64,000 nt of DNA from Angiostrongylus vasorum. Lineage: Eukaryota; Nematoda; Chromadorea; Rhabditida; Metastrongylidae. A program made the position numbers and the translations under genes. Shown piece by piece: positions 1 to 12,766 of the stretch. The stretch covers positions 1,364,001 through 1,428,000 of the forward strand of contig JADANN010000434.1 in assembly GCA_018806985.1 (NCBI GenBank), in the 5' to 3' direction. The number at the start of each line of letters is the position of its first letter. Position 1 is the stretch's first letter. The notes under the pieces are model-generated. The model was not told the DNA's origin. It did no database searches and worked only from the letters and a program-made list of their open reading frames with translations.

Positions 1-1064
1 ATCCCTTATTCGACATGGCTAGAAACCTGCTGAGCTATCATGTGGATCCAAAATGGGTCTGCCTCACTTCCAATAATTTCTGTTACCATAGAACTGGTTA
101 CAGAGGCCTCAGGTAAACGAGAGGTCCATACTCGGTACACAAAAATCCTTCATTAGTTGTAAAATAGCAACTTCGTAATCAGAATTTCACCGTTTCCCAA
201 CGACATTATTGTCGACGTGAAGAGTGTGGTTCAAAAGGGGTTATGCCACAAAATCAAAACTATTCAACTCCATTTTCAAGAATGTCATTCCGAAACTGTT
301 ATGGCACAAGATTAGGTGAAAGTCGACGAGAGACGGACACTTCATCAAGTTATTTTCATGACACCGCGCCCTAAGCTTAGCTAAATGGAATTTACGATAG
401 TCGATCCCAACGTCACATGTGTGGTTTTTCTTCGGCTCGAGCTAAGCAGCATAATGTTGACATCCCACGCTCCTTACGTACGCCTAGGAACGAAACTTAT
501 GGGGACATTTCTTATTCATGCGGTATTCCACTCCACTTGACTAGGCTCGATGCGGTTACGGAAACCCATTTCGCGAGTAAATAAGTGCTGTGGAGATTCG
601 ACTCGAATTATTGTGATTCTAAAGAAGGTGGAGGCGCTGGAACGTTAACCATAATACGGTTTCTTAAATAAGAATCTCGTTTAATTTTATGCATACAACA
701 AAAAATATTTCAGAGTTGATGAAGAATGGATTTAGAGGTAAATCTTACGAATTCCCCTTGTTGAGCTGACGTGTGGTTGTTATCAGTTTATCAGTCTTGT
801 GCTGTAATTGCTTACGTTTCGGCGGCTTCACCTTCTTCACAGCTTGGACGTATTTTACGTAAATCGACCCAAATAATTCGGTGAATTACCAGGGTATTAA
901 TGCAGATCTATTGTACAAATGAACGCCACTTTGCTGAAAACTATCACAGGTGACACGGTGCCTTCCCGTACCTTTATTCTTTGATCACGTTGGATTTCAC
1001 AGTTCATCTCATCTGAACAGCACATGGTTAACACCTCACATAACGCTGAGTAGTTTTCTTCACG

Positions 1065-1390
1065 AAGAAAGTACTATTCATTTGTACAAAAGGCCTTCAT
1101 CAATACCACAGATAATTCACTGAACCCTTCCCACGGTTCACTGCCTCACCGTGGCTGCGAGGTGTTTCTGAGTGTCGAGCTGCGATGATGTGGGATTCAT
1201 CACGCAGGCAGGGTCTCCCATGCTGAGACGAGTACGGCGTTTCAATCAGGAAACCTAGCAAAGAGTAAACCATTACCAGGATCCACCACCGTCCTGGTAT
1301 CAAACTGGCATGGTGGCAAATCTCCCTGTCATCCACAAGGGCGACGACTACCTTGTGATGGCCTCCTGTACAAATGAATAGTACTTTCTT
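1065..1390. repeat. 23 bp perfect inverted repeat, arms 280 bp apart
   Basis: aagaaagtactattcatttg followed by tac at 1065-1087 is the exact reverse complement of 1368-1390. The arms enclose part of a family C element. Confidence 0.85.
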
Positions 1391-1540
1391 TGCAAAAAAC
1401 CTGGGGCAAACTTTGGCCAAGCTCACCTCGGCACTCCACGGAAACACAACGGCTAAACCAGCAAAACTCCGGAAAATGGAGAATATGCGGGGCCCGCACA
1501 ACCAGTGAGGACGATTCTTCGAAGTATCCAAGTAATTCAC
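1108..1540 (-). repeat. family C element, rearranged
   Basis: Minus-strand copy of an element of about 390 bp (shared taccaggatccaccaccgtc, ggcaaatctccctgtcatcc, ctggggcaaactttggccaa). It contains a foreign segment at about 1361-1394 that is part of a 23 bp inverted repeat. Confidence 0.8.
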
Positions 1541-1555
1541 CGAATTATACTGATA

Positions 1556-1701
1556 GAAAAAACGAAGAACCCGCATGGTGTGTTAGTGGACGCGTTACTC
1601 CCGGGAAGGACAATAGCGCTTTCGTTCCCCACCGCAAACACCTGCGGTCCGGAGTTTTGCAAATATCTCAGCATCATTGAAGTTATATTGATACAGTTAC
1701 A
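1556..1701 (+). repeat. family B tRNA-headed SINE
   Basis: Contains acccgcatggtgtgttagtg, cgttcgttccccaccg-type B-box region, the inverted repeat cacctgcggtcc, and the family hallmark gttttgcaaatatctcagca. Confidence 0.85.
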
Positions 1702-2619
1702 TAAAACCCATTATTCAGGCTCTGAAGTAGGCAAACTAGTTACCATGAAAAGAAAAAAGCGACGTCCCAAGACTGTTAGAAAAAAGTAGGAAAATGGTTC
1801 CTGGCACAGAATTCTTCACTTGCACAAAGTAGAGTCAATCATCCTACTGCATTACTCATACTGGAAATTAAATTTGTTCGAAGTTGGACTGGCGCAAAAG
1901 ATTAACACGGATACGGAGCAAAGGTACAAATTGCTACCGACGTGATATAGACCCAATTTCCTTATATCCTCCTTACTAAAAGTTGTCTCGAATAACAATG
2001 ACAAGTCTTGCTATAATTTCTAACCGTTTATTTTGGTGACTTTTAAACATAAAAAGACACTATAAAGAGGAAGGTAAACTTGTACATACAAATGAAGAGA
2101 ATGCTTTAGTGATGATAAATAATACAGGACGAGCTTGTAGATGGCTTGTGGGTGGACCAATCATATACTTCTGCATATTTGTAAGAACGTCGAATTTCCC
2201 AGATGTTCTTCAAGAACAATTACCAACAACTACCAATAAAAAAGCAACATACAGACAGACAGAATGCCCGCCTAAAGACGGTTCTTGGGTGAGTGGGCTG
2301 GTACGATCCTATGTGATTACTGAGTCCAACCCGAGATACACAGCGTGCAGCTGAATGGGTGTCGCATACGCGCTAAGGTTGGACTCAACACACCACTACT
2401 CAACCACACTGACTTTTTCTTACCTTCATACATGTAGTTATTACTAACCACTTACTAACGTACATCACAAGCGCGTCCATCTTTCACCAACCAAAGCACT
2501 ATCCTTAGCCCATCAAAAACACATGGGCGCAATCTGGGTGTTCATATTGTAATATAGTTCTAGTTGATAGCATTGCGAGACGATAAGCGCATATGTCCTA
2601 TGTACAAAGAAATGCATCT

Positions 2620-3283
2620 ACCTGGTGGCGAGAGAAAAAAAAACAAAGTGCAGCGGAACGGTTTGTACGGAAGAACGCCAACACGATAATGTAGGTGGGT
2701 CGGAAACGCGGATGGATGGACGGACGGACGAAGGGTAGGCGAGAGGAAGGGGCGATTGTACCCGGCTGCTGGCGATCAGCAAGATATCATCACAATAGCA
2801 ACAACTGCGAGGTAGCCCATTATTATCCGAAAACATACAATACGAAAACAAAAAAAATAAACATAAAATAATAGAAATCTTCAACGACTCGTTTGTTGAG
2901 GGAGGTGATGCGGTGGACAGCTGAAGTGGTGGTGGGGATGATGGTTTACGTTGGGCAAACGAATGCAAAAGAAACAGGAAGACCATGCATGGAAAAAAAA
3001 ACGACAAATCAACAATTTTCTAGAACTGGGTGATAGAGGTCGCTTGAGACGGAGAGCGAAAAAAGGGGAAAAATAGACGAACAAAAAGGCAACTGACGAG
3101 ACAAACGGTGTGTGAAGTGTGGTGAACAGAAGAAATAATACGATGAAAAAAAGAAAAATCACAAATGAGAACACTAAACGAACAACTCGAATTGTCTCGA
3201 TCATTCAATGAATGAACAGCCACCACGAAGAGTGGTGAAACCACGACGAATGGACAGACGACACGGGCATAGGTGCACAGCGA
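2620..3283 (-). other. daf-16: probable daf-16 3' UTR and downstream sequence
   Basis: On the minus strand this follows the stop codon and is strongly pyrimidine-rich (long T and TTC runs). Apparent ORFs here are simple-sequence products. No AATAAA on the minus strand was seen between the stop and about 2032, where AATAAA occurs (2027-2032), so the cleavage site is not fixed. A GGAC/GGAT-type tract lies at 2711-2740. Confidence 0.4.
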
Positions 3284-3530
3284 TCAGAGATTGTCAAAAT
3301 TGAGGCGATGATCCGTTGTCTGCGAAAGTTCATGCCGTAACAGTGATTCGACCTCGAAATCCATCAGCGGCTGGTCGGGCAGTGTGAGGCTTTCGAGGTC
3401 CGACGGCAGCGCGGCGGCTGCCGCGACGGAATTCGCCTGCGCGACTGCGGCACATGACGACGGCGGAAGAACATGCGGGCTATGATGCGCTCCTGGCCAC
3501 GGTGAATAGGTCTGATAAGTGAGCGGAAGC
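3284..3530 (-). CDS. daf-16: daf-16 shared terminal exon with transactivation domain and stop
   Basis: 247 bp including TGA at 3284-3286, acceptor gttgagtttag. Encodes [18 protein letters not shown], then an Ala-rich stretch, then [20 protein letters not shown] and [19 protein letters not shown]. This is nearly the C. elegans C-terminus and corresponds to FOXO conserved region 3 (amphipathic, CBP/p300-binding in the family). Confidence 0.96.
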
Positions 3531-6500
3531 CTAAACTCAACCATATCTAGACGGTACATGACACAAAGTTGTGTACAGATTAATGTATACAGTTAACTTT
3601 TGCATGAATGAATGCCGATGGTTGCCCAGATTCCGGAAGTGTTTCAACCACGTAAAAAATCAAGTTATCTAAGCTTATCCTATCTGCTTACAATAAATAA
3701 TAATTTTAACATAAATATGGTTTAACCTTATCACAGCTCAGATTTACACAACGCACTAATTTAGCGCTACTACCCAAACTTACGAAATTTAGAGTTGCAA
3801 TATCTTGAAAGTGGAAAATCATCACCTACCCAGATCCAGGGAATTTCACAGATGCCAACTGGGATCGAAGAAGCGGGTTCTGTAGCTGAGAGTGATTTCT
3901 CACACTACTCAACTCAAGATAAGAAGGTGGCTGTGGCTGCGCCACAGATGGTTCGGTCTGAAAATTCGAATTTAGATTTCAGCGGATGGAACCGCCCATA
4001 CCCCTACCCTACATATGTTAATGCAAATTTTCGGTAAATTAGCTATTTAGATGTCCCTCGAGAAGAATTGCAAAGTTGTTCTGCTCGTACTTAAATACTG
4101 GTTATAATAATAAAGAATTTAATAATTGAACTCCTTGCTCACAATGGATGAATGAATCAGTGAACAACTACAATTAGCGGAGAGAACACAACGCCATCGA
4201 AAAAAAAGACAAGGCAGAAAAAACCGACAATAGGCTCACGCACCTTAACAGGCTTCGGCTCCTGTTTCACACCATTCATCATTGCACGACAAGAGTCGAT
4301 TCGAATCTATAACTCAACTACGACTATAACTTAAATCGAGAACAATCCACTCGCATTTCATAAAAATGTGGTCTTTGTATCGTAACACGTTCTCACTACT
4401 GAATATCCACTATCTGAACGTACGATTAAAGCGACACATTCGAATCCCCCACCTTCCCACTTATAAGGAGTGCCGTACCTGATCAGTCCTGTCGAGAATG
4501 TCGGTAGGGATCGGAGCAGCGCTGGAATGATTGGCGTTGGCGGCGGCAGCCGTCGACACGGCTGCGGCGTCGTTTACCCAACTGGGAAAGTCAAAGTCGT
4601 CGAACGGGTGCTCCATCGCCGGCGACACTCGGGTTGATGAGCCAGGCACCGACAAGTTCGACTGGGTTCTGGGACTGAAGCACATGAACGTTGAAAATCA
4701 CTACGGTTATCTTGGACGAAGAATTAGCCAGTAAATGAGTAAAACAAGATTGAAAGCATGAAGAAATCGTCTGTAAAATTACATTATTGCTTGCCTCTAT
4801 CCGTGAAATTTAAATGCGAAAAAAATCAAAAATTTAAAGGAAACATGCTCTTTAGTAAGAATCCAAAAGATGGGTGTTGACAACAGATTTCTCTTTACTT
4901 GATACTTGAACGGCCCGTTCTCACTAGTTGTACGGGTCCAGCACAATCACCATTTTTCGGAGATTTGCTGGTTAAGCCATTGTGGTTCCAAGGAATCCCG
5001 AGGACAGCCTGGCCAAAGTCTGCCCCAGGTCGTCACCACGACAGGCAATCGCAGCCCTTGTGGATCAGAGGGAGATTTGTCACCATGCGACTTTGATACC
5101 ACGATGGTGGTGGATCCTGGTATTGGTTAACTCTTAGCTAGGCTTCCTGATGGAAACGGCGGACTCCTTCTCAGCTTGGGAGACCCTGTCGGGTGGACGA
5201 ATCCTCCCGCTGTACATCGCAGTCCGACACCCAGGAACACCTCCCACCCACGATGAGGCGGTAAACCGTTCGGAGGATTTCGCTTTTAGCGGCAGAAATT
5301 GAAGCTTCTATTCGCAGAAACCTCTTCGTTCAAATAAAATCAATGTATGGCAAGTTTGGAAAAAAAAAAACAAGGCAGAGGTCATCCATGGAAATTACTC
5401 CTGCACAAGCTTTTTCTTCTGATTCAAACAATACTTGAGCAGCATATGGATAACATACCGGAATACCGAGTCGAACGAGGTCTGCATTGCATCGTCGTCA
5501 CCGTAAATATCATGTGACATCACTGACGTCTAAAGAAATAATGTATTCGATTTTTTTTCGTAAAGCTTAAAGCGCTAACTGAAATTTTATTTGAAACAGA
5601 CTGAGAGTGACCAAGTAATTAGATAGTTACCTGCGATCCACCTAAGCTGGACACGCCACTGTGCAGTCCGCCGACGGAACGAATTTCATGGATACGTTTC
5701 CGGGCTCCTTTAAGTTTTTTACTCAGCGTTGCCTGAAAAAGAAACAATCTTCTTTAAAGACGTCGAACTGCTCGTGGCTGTGCGTTAAATAAGGATACAG
5801 AGCTGTGCGAAATCGACGAGGATACCATAACACCACCCACAGCGTGAGCTAGGCACCCTGTCGACCTCAGAGCATTGTTTACGACCATCGGATGAGAAGA
5901 AACTGCTTCAAAGGTGGTTAGATCACAGCAATAAACGCGAAATGATTGTGATATGGATCCGTAATATGGAATAGCACGAATTTTCGAAGTCACGCTTGTT
6001 GACATCACAGTACCAAGTTAATTTAACACCAGCTGGGCGCAGATATTAAAGCATAACCTTCTAACTTACCGAAGAGAACAGAAGACCTAGAAAGGTGAAA
6101 CGTGGCAAGTTGGATACTTTTACATTTTCAGAGTTCCTTGATAAGAAAAAAATTTCACGAGGAAAAAAAGATCGAGGAAATGCTCTTCGGCATCGGTAGC
6201 CGATTCAGGATTGACAATGATGAATAATCCACGAAAAGCCGTCAGGTCGTGCGAACTCGTGATACAGAGCATGTGTTCATCACTCACTCCAATTTACAGC
6301 TACTTTTCGGCTGGCATGCAAGCACATCGTAGTGTTGTGATGACAAGATGAGTGCAAAAAATGTCTGGAACCCATGACGTCGGTACGACCGTAGTCCGAC
6401 CGACGGCAGCATAAATGCTGAATAAACATCAGTATCTGTGCTGCAACAGACATAGAACCATTCTAACGAATCATCACTGACAAAGTGAGAAGGTACGAGC

Positions 6501-9500
6501 ACTAGTCCTGAACAAACCAAGGATTTTGCCGCAAAATCAATGTTGTTTAGATCCCATATCATGGCTTACAATTCCCACTGTCCGCATCGTTACAACTGTA
6601 ACGATAGTCGGGCATATTGCCTATTGATTATTGATTACTGGCACCGGGTATTGATGAGACGTACCACATAGGAACGGATCTGTCGACTCTAACGGTTTGT
6701 ATCCTAATCAATAAAGTACGCTACGAGGATAGAGGTGTTTGTCTGAGTTCAATGAAGAAACCAGTTTCTGCCATTTTTTGAGTCATACGCGACTCACACA
6801 TTTGCGAATCGATTGGAACGTTTTGCATGTGATCAGATGGAGGTCCTAGAGCGCTTTGTTAATGACAGATGGAGAAGCTGTACAAATCGGGCGAAGCCAA
6901 CGTGAATGCCATTAGATGCATTCGTAAAAAACTTATTTCGGCAAAATGGAGCAGATAAAATCTGTCGACTTCACTGACCACGGAAAAACGAGCCAAAGTG
7001 TTAAACCGACATAGTGCTATGAATATCAGAAAGTACTGACAACAACCTCGGAACCTCTCGTCCTCTTAGTGTAAAGGAGCAGGATGGTCAGTAGTTTCGA
7101 GAGATTAAATTATCACGAAGGACAGAAGCCTATTACGCAATAAGACAAGAGCCGAATTTTCCACAGCACTGTAAAGTATTGAGAGAACCAAGGCAGATCG
7201 TAGCTAAAACGATTGAATACAAGAAATATAGAGAGGAAGAAACGGATGAAAAATTTTTCAAATGGCTCTCATACAAAATAAATAGAAGGATGAAGAAAAA
7301 AAACGGATGGTGGGATAAAGATGAGAAGTACAGCACCAAAGAAGGCTTTGTATGGAAATGGCAGAATTCGAAATTACTGTACTCCTCGGGTACTATACAG
7401 ATGAAGTATGAAGTCCATGCAATGTGAACCTAACGCCCAACTCTACAATGAAGAAAATCTTTCTGGAAAAGAAAAGGAATTGGGAAGCTGGAGCGAAAAA
7501 CGACGTAACTGAGGGATGTGCTTATCAAGAACCACACCCCGCTTGGTTCAAGTAGCAAAACCTAGGTGGCTAGGAAAAATCGTTAAACAGGTACCGAGAA
7601 AAAGTCTTCGCATAGGTAGAACTTCAAGAAGCTACTTCATACTCACGACGACTGGAATTAAAATCGTAAGTTGAAGCAAACTTGCAAAGATGAGACCATG
7701 AACTGAAACATGTGGAAATTTCTTAATGTTTTAACGGTTTCCAAAACAACCAGGCAGAAGATGACATGGAGCAATGAAAATGTAAAAATTTGGCCAACAA
7801 AAAAACTTCTTACCAGGTCACTGCTAAAATATGCAGAAAAGGTTAAGTTAAAGTGGAACAAGGAAAAAAATGTTAAAATTTTTCTGGACCAGAAACTGTT
7901 TTTCCATTCGACTTATCTTCACAGATATTCCTCGAGTAATGTGGTTTAAGATGGAAAGAAAATATCTGAAAGACACCATTCACTGTACCTTGCTGGTGGT
8001 GTCGAGGGTGGAGGCGCGCACACGTCGGGGATTTCGGCCCGGTTTCGCGTCCGGATTGATTACCCACCATGACGACTTGCCAGCACCTTCATTCTGGATA
8101 CGCATGAAGCGCGAGTGCAGCGACAGATTATGTCGAATTGAGTTCTGAAACAACAAACGTACAATGCTCAAAATCATTAGGTATTAATGGCCAAGAAAAC
8201 CGGTGACATCCGGTGAAAGGTATGTTTGCTAGTTGTGCTAGAAATGGAAAAGCTGTTCCATATTCATATTCAGCAGCCCATAACACTCTCTTCTTCGCAT
8301 TACTTTAGTCATTTCTCAAATTCAGTGTTTCTTAGACGTTCTGAAAACTAGTTGTTCTAAGGCGTATCTACCACATAAGACTAGAACATCTCAACTCGTA
8401 CGCGATGAAGCAGATTTTTCGACAACTGGGGATAATTTACCGATTGCTGGAATATTCCAGGTGTTCAGAACGCTATAGAATCATGTACAACACTTTGCTC
8501 TACTGCGTCAATTGCATGTAAAACCCGCGTATACAGTGTCCCATAAATTTAAGTAGGTAAAGATTAAAACCTCCAAAAACTGACAGCTGAATTTAAGTCT
8601 TTAAATTTCGAATGGAAAAGCAGCAACTACCGAAAACACAAACGATAAACTGGGGAATGCCATAGTGTCATGCTAGACGAAATCCCGTTTGTTCATTCAC
8701 CTTCGTACTCGAAACAGAAGTCTTAAAGTGAGAGAAACAGATGTCACAGATTTCGGAAAATGAGGAACTCATTCTGTCAAAACAAAAAAATCTTTTATCC
8801 CGCAGATAAAATCTACTAAGTTCTGTTGTAATAAAATTCGCCATAAGCTGAGATATGTTGGTTTAGAGTTGAAAGCATCCATTAGTTTGGCATCGTTTGA
8901 GACTGAGACCTGTCTTGTTGTTGAATAAATTTAAAAAAAAAGAGTTCTTAATGATTTACTCACATCATATGAGCGAAAAGAAACATTTCGTTATAGCCAA
9001 AGTGAAAATAGGAAAGGGCAAGTTACCAACTGGCACGCGAAATCAACCGAAAACAAGTCACGTGAACGGATGTAGTGTATTTCTGAGAACACACAGTGCT
9101 CCAGTAGAAGTTTATACTGCTGTTACCTTGCTAAACTCTAAACATTGTAACCTTTGACGGCTGTCAATCCTCCAGTTGGGTCCCACGCCTTTCATGGCGA
9201 CGACTAGTGAGCCGGCTGGTGAGATATCTGCCGTGTGCGCTCTAACCTTTTGTCTGTTCACTAACCTACGTTCCTCCTTCACTCAATAAGGCATCATAAC
9301 GCTAGGACCGCTCATATTACTACCAAGCTGCTAGGAAGAGGTCGGTAAAGCAGCACATGGTCCATGTCGCATAGATATAACATTAGCATAACACACAAGT
9401 CCTATAAGGATTCTCTCTCCTCGAAATAAGAGGTCGTAGCCAAAACAGTCAGTTAAGACGCTTTTCTAGAACAGTCGGAAATCTTCCGGAAAAAAATCAA

Positions 9501-12500
9501 TATATGTATCGCTATGGCCCAGAAATCCACAGATTTCGTCAGATTTTTTTCCGGTCATCGATATTCTTGCTAGGTTGTGGGAACATTTCCACTCAGATGC
9601 ATGTCGTTATGACACCAAGCTGTGGAATTAGAAATACCCCAATATACGTGAATTCTGCTGAGGTGGTCCCACTTTGTAAGAAGTGGTCACTGAAAATGGC
9701 TCTGAAGAAGCACGTCTTTGGAAACTAATGAATATAAATCGACTCATACTGCATCCGACAATTCATTATCCAGATGAAAGATAGCTGATCTAAACAAGCT
9801 TGAGCTTCTTTAATTGGACAATTTCTGGATGAATATATAGGTCATCGATCGCTCAGCTTCTCCATTGGTCATCACCGCGATGGAATTATGAGTGCCCGAA
9901 GAACTTTAGTTACTAAAGCACATCGAATGTCAAACAAACGGCGTGCTGATCTTTAGTTCCGGAGCCCGTTCGTGCCACTAGCATTTACATACACAAACCA
10001 CCTAATACATATAGATATACACAGAGACACACACATGGTGGGCACGATGCTGAGTAGACAATAGGGGCGAGTGGCCGGCCGGGCAGCAAGTCGGTGGCAG
10101 GCGGCGGGCGACACGCTTCCCGTTCCGGCCACTCTGCAGAGCACGGAAAATCTACTCAGTCCATGAAACCAGCCGATCGCTAATTATGAACGCCGAAAGA
10201 AGAAATGACTAGAAGAATCTGCACAGTTGAGCCAATTCTCATAAAGAACTCCAACAACTCGGCCAAACTGAAACCAGGGTAACTTGCCAGAGTAATTTTA
10301 ACCTACTGATTTTCATTCATGTGTAGCGCAGCGGTTAGAGGCGCCTTACAAAACAAGTGGTTTCGATGTCGCACACCAGGCTCACCAAGCCTTCCATCTC
10401 TCCCAGGTCGGCAAATTGGTACCAGACTACCAGACATGTTTAGGAGGATAGCAGCACTGACTCGATACATCGATAGGCCACTGCCAGTCGTTCACTGTGT
10501 AGGCCAGATGCATTCAACAACCCATAACGATTCTTAATGAAGTCGAATGCATGGCGCACCCTCAGGGATTGATCAACGCCGCGAGATCTATCCTTTACCC
10601 TTTAATTTCCAGTCCATGATAGTTGGAAGACCGCTGACAACTAGGTTAAAATATTTGAATTGTGATCAATAATCTTCCTAGTTCCCAGACAAATCATGCG
10701 TATCTCGTATGTCTTAACATTCTCTATTCTAAATCGTGACCAACCGCAACGATTATTTGGTCTTCTCATGTAGCGATCAACAACAGGATGATTTTGAAGC
10801 AACTTAAGCCCATCATTTTCTTAACTGTGCTTTTCTCCACTACGACAACCATTTCATCGAACGACGTTCTTCATTACAACGAATGTCACCAGAAATGACA
10901 CATTTATTCTCTTTCGCTGAAAAAAAAACGCCGGAGAATGTCGAGTCGTTCTGCGAAACCCGTCGCTCATCCTGCCGTACCCAGATGGCCACTGATAGCA
11001 AGGTTATCGGTGACCCGAACGATCCGCAAGATGACATATGTGCACCGACTGGTAAGCAGCAACGTCCATTCGATTCCAGTGTGATACATCCTGACGCCTG
11101 TACGTCATATTGCGACAGTTTGTCGCCTATGGTACTGCTTACTTGGCCGTTATCATCGCCCTGTCATCTGTCTTTCATATCTGCTAGCAGTAAGTAGCCA
11201 AGCAGCAACCGTATCTAATCAATTTCATTAATCGAATCAATAGTCGTAAATTGTACGATCTATAGCGAAGTAAAACTCGTTTTCGTCGCAACAAACGCGC
11301 AAGTCTACTACACAGTAGGAGTAGAAGCAAGCTTAGAAAGCCGACAGCAAAGCAGACAAATCGGCTGGAAAAAGCAGCTCTGATGCGAAAAAACTGAGAA
11401 ACACCGCCTACGATCTAACTGTCTGCATGTCCAGTGAGAAAATATCAGTATAAAGCCAATACGAAACCACTTTCGAACCAAAGGAGTGAAATCCTGCATA
11501 TCCATTTCACAGCTTTATTTCCCAATAATTTAGACTTAACCCAAACACCGCTAAATGAGGTGTTCTACGAACTTGTCAATAACCTCGTATATTAAGGTCA
11601 AACGGTTTTGGGTGTATTGCTCGAATGGGAGATGAAAGGCACAGGAAAAATGCACACACCACTAAACAATCACTGCGTACCAACGAGAAAACCTGCTGAA
11701 GTACGTGTGTATGATATCATAGAAATTCGTACTCGTGGTAAATCTGCATGAAAATATGAGTGACGTCATAAGACGGCAGTAGTACAATCGTTAGCCGTCA
11801 CATCGACGCCTTTGAACTAAACAGCAGGTTTTTTTTTCTCGACATCATATGGCAGAACGGGCACCCCAACCGGCGATTAGAAGCGGATTACTGGAAACGA
11901 GGACCAGCTGATGAGGCCACGATAGATGGGCCCGTGGTAGAGAGAAATGTGGAGAAACAAGGGCACAGCGAAATGGACCACTGGGCCAGAAGGCACCATA
12001 GCACACCGAACCGAACCCCCCAGAAGGCGAAGAAACAAACAAAAACCCCCGATCAAAGGGTGAAGCAACGTCCAAGCAAGGAACGCAGAGGCGCTTAGAA
12101 CGCTGGAACAGCGTGAATTTCGTGACTTGTTTATATGAAGTCGGTTTCATAAGCGTTTAAGCTGTAGAGAAATTGTAAGTTAACATGTCAAAGTATACGT
12201 AATCACTCACATATACATCGTGAACGAAAACCTCTACGAAATCGGAAATGAAATATTCTAACCTTCCATCCGGCAGCGTCTTCTTGACTGGATCGCTCCC
12301 GAAAATAAGGAATATTGTCGGAAAACCACTGATAGATCTCGTTCAGCTTGAGTCGTCCTTCTGGAGCTGACTCCAATGCTTTCGCTATGATATCCGAGTA
12401 GGACTCTTCACCCCACGGATTTGGCTTTTTCTGTGCTAACTGGTCGCTCGGCTTCTTACGACATCGTTTCTTTTTCGGAGGTAGCAGTGAATGACCAGTA

Positions 12501-12766
12501 GAGAAATCAGGAGGTAACGTCATTCCTAATGGCATAAGATGAGTACCCATGGCTGTGGAAGACGACGGAGTAGCCGCTAGAAGCTGGGCTACAGTCGGTT
12601 CACGTGGCATCGATGGATGCACTGATGATGGGGGATGTTCAAGCGATAATGCCGTGCTCGGCATCGTGTCGTAGATGAACTGTTGCATTGGCCATGTGTA
12701 ACATCGACCGCGAATTTCTGGACCGAAGTCATCGTCCACTGAAGACGACGAGACCGACGCCTCCAT
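3284..12766 (-). CDS. daf-16: DAF-16/FOXO, b-type isoform with alternative forkhead half (8 exons)
   Basis: The first coding exon 12263-12766 joins directly to 7989-8144 and the shared 3' exons, giving 488 aa (C. elegans DAF-16B is about 530). The N-terminus has the Akt/14-3-3 site RGRCYTWP (Thr24), a basic stretch KKKRCRKK (98-105) that may act as a nuclear signal, and a forkhead half [20 protein letters not shown] to [14 protein letters not shown]. This half differs from the a-type half but is nearly identical to the C. elegans b-type. The ATG at 12766 is chosen because C. elegans DAF-16B begins just before the same DDDF...[11 protein letters not shown] block. The frame stays open upstream to 13240, so a longer N-terminus cannot be excluded. 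It probably has its own promoter in the GC-rich island above it. Confidence 0.93.

Larger units (their letters stand above)
1..2619. other. 3' flank of daf-16, no gene recognised
   Basis: AT-rich sequence with a family C repeat (about 1108-1540) and a family B repeat (about 1556-1701), listed separately. The remaining open frames are short, repeat-derived or without coding character. Confidence 0.5.

Noticed and set aside
710..735. Acceptor tttcag followed by 24 bp and a gtaaat donor, like a microexon
   Set aside because: Too short to judge and no neighbouring exons; expected by chance in AT-rich DNA.
2618..3244. Three overlapping minus-strand open frames rich in Phe/Ser/Leu
   Set aside because: Produced by pyrimidine-rich simple sequence downstream of the daf-16 stop; no conserved motif.
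7179..7427. Lys/Trp-rich 82-codon plus-strand frame in intron 5733-7988
   Set aside because: Bias follows A-rich DNA; no motif, acceptor or donor supports it.
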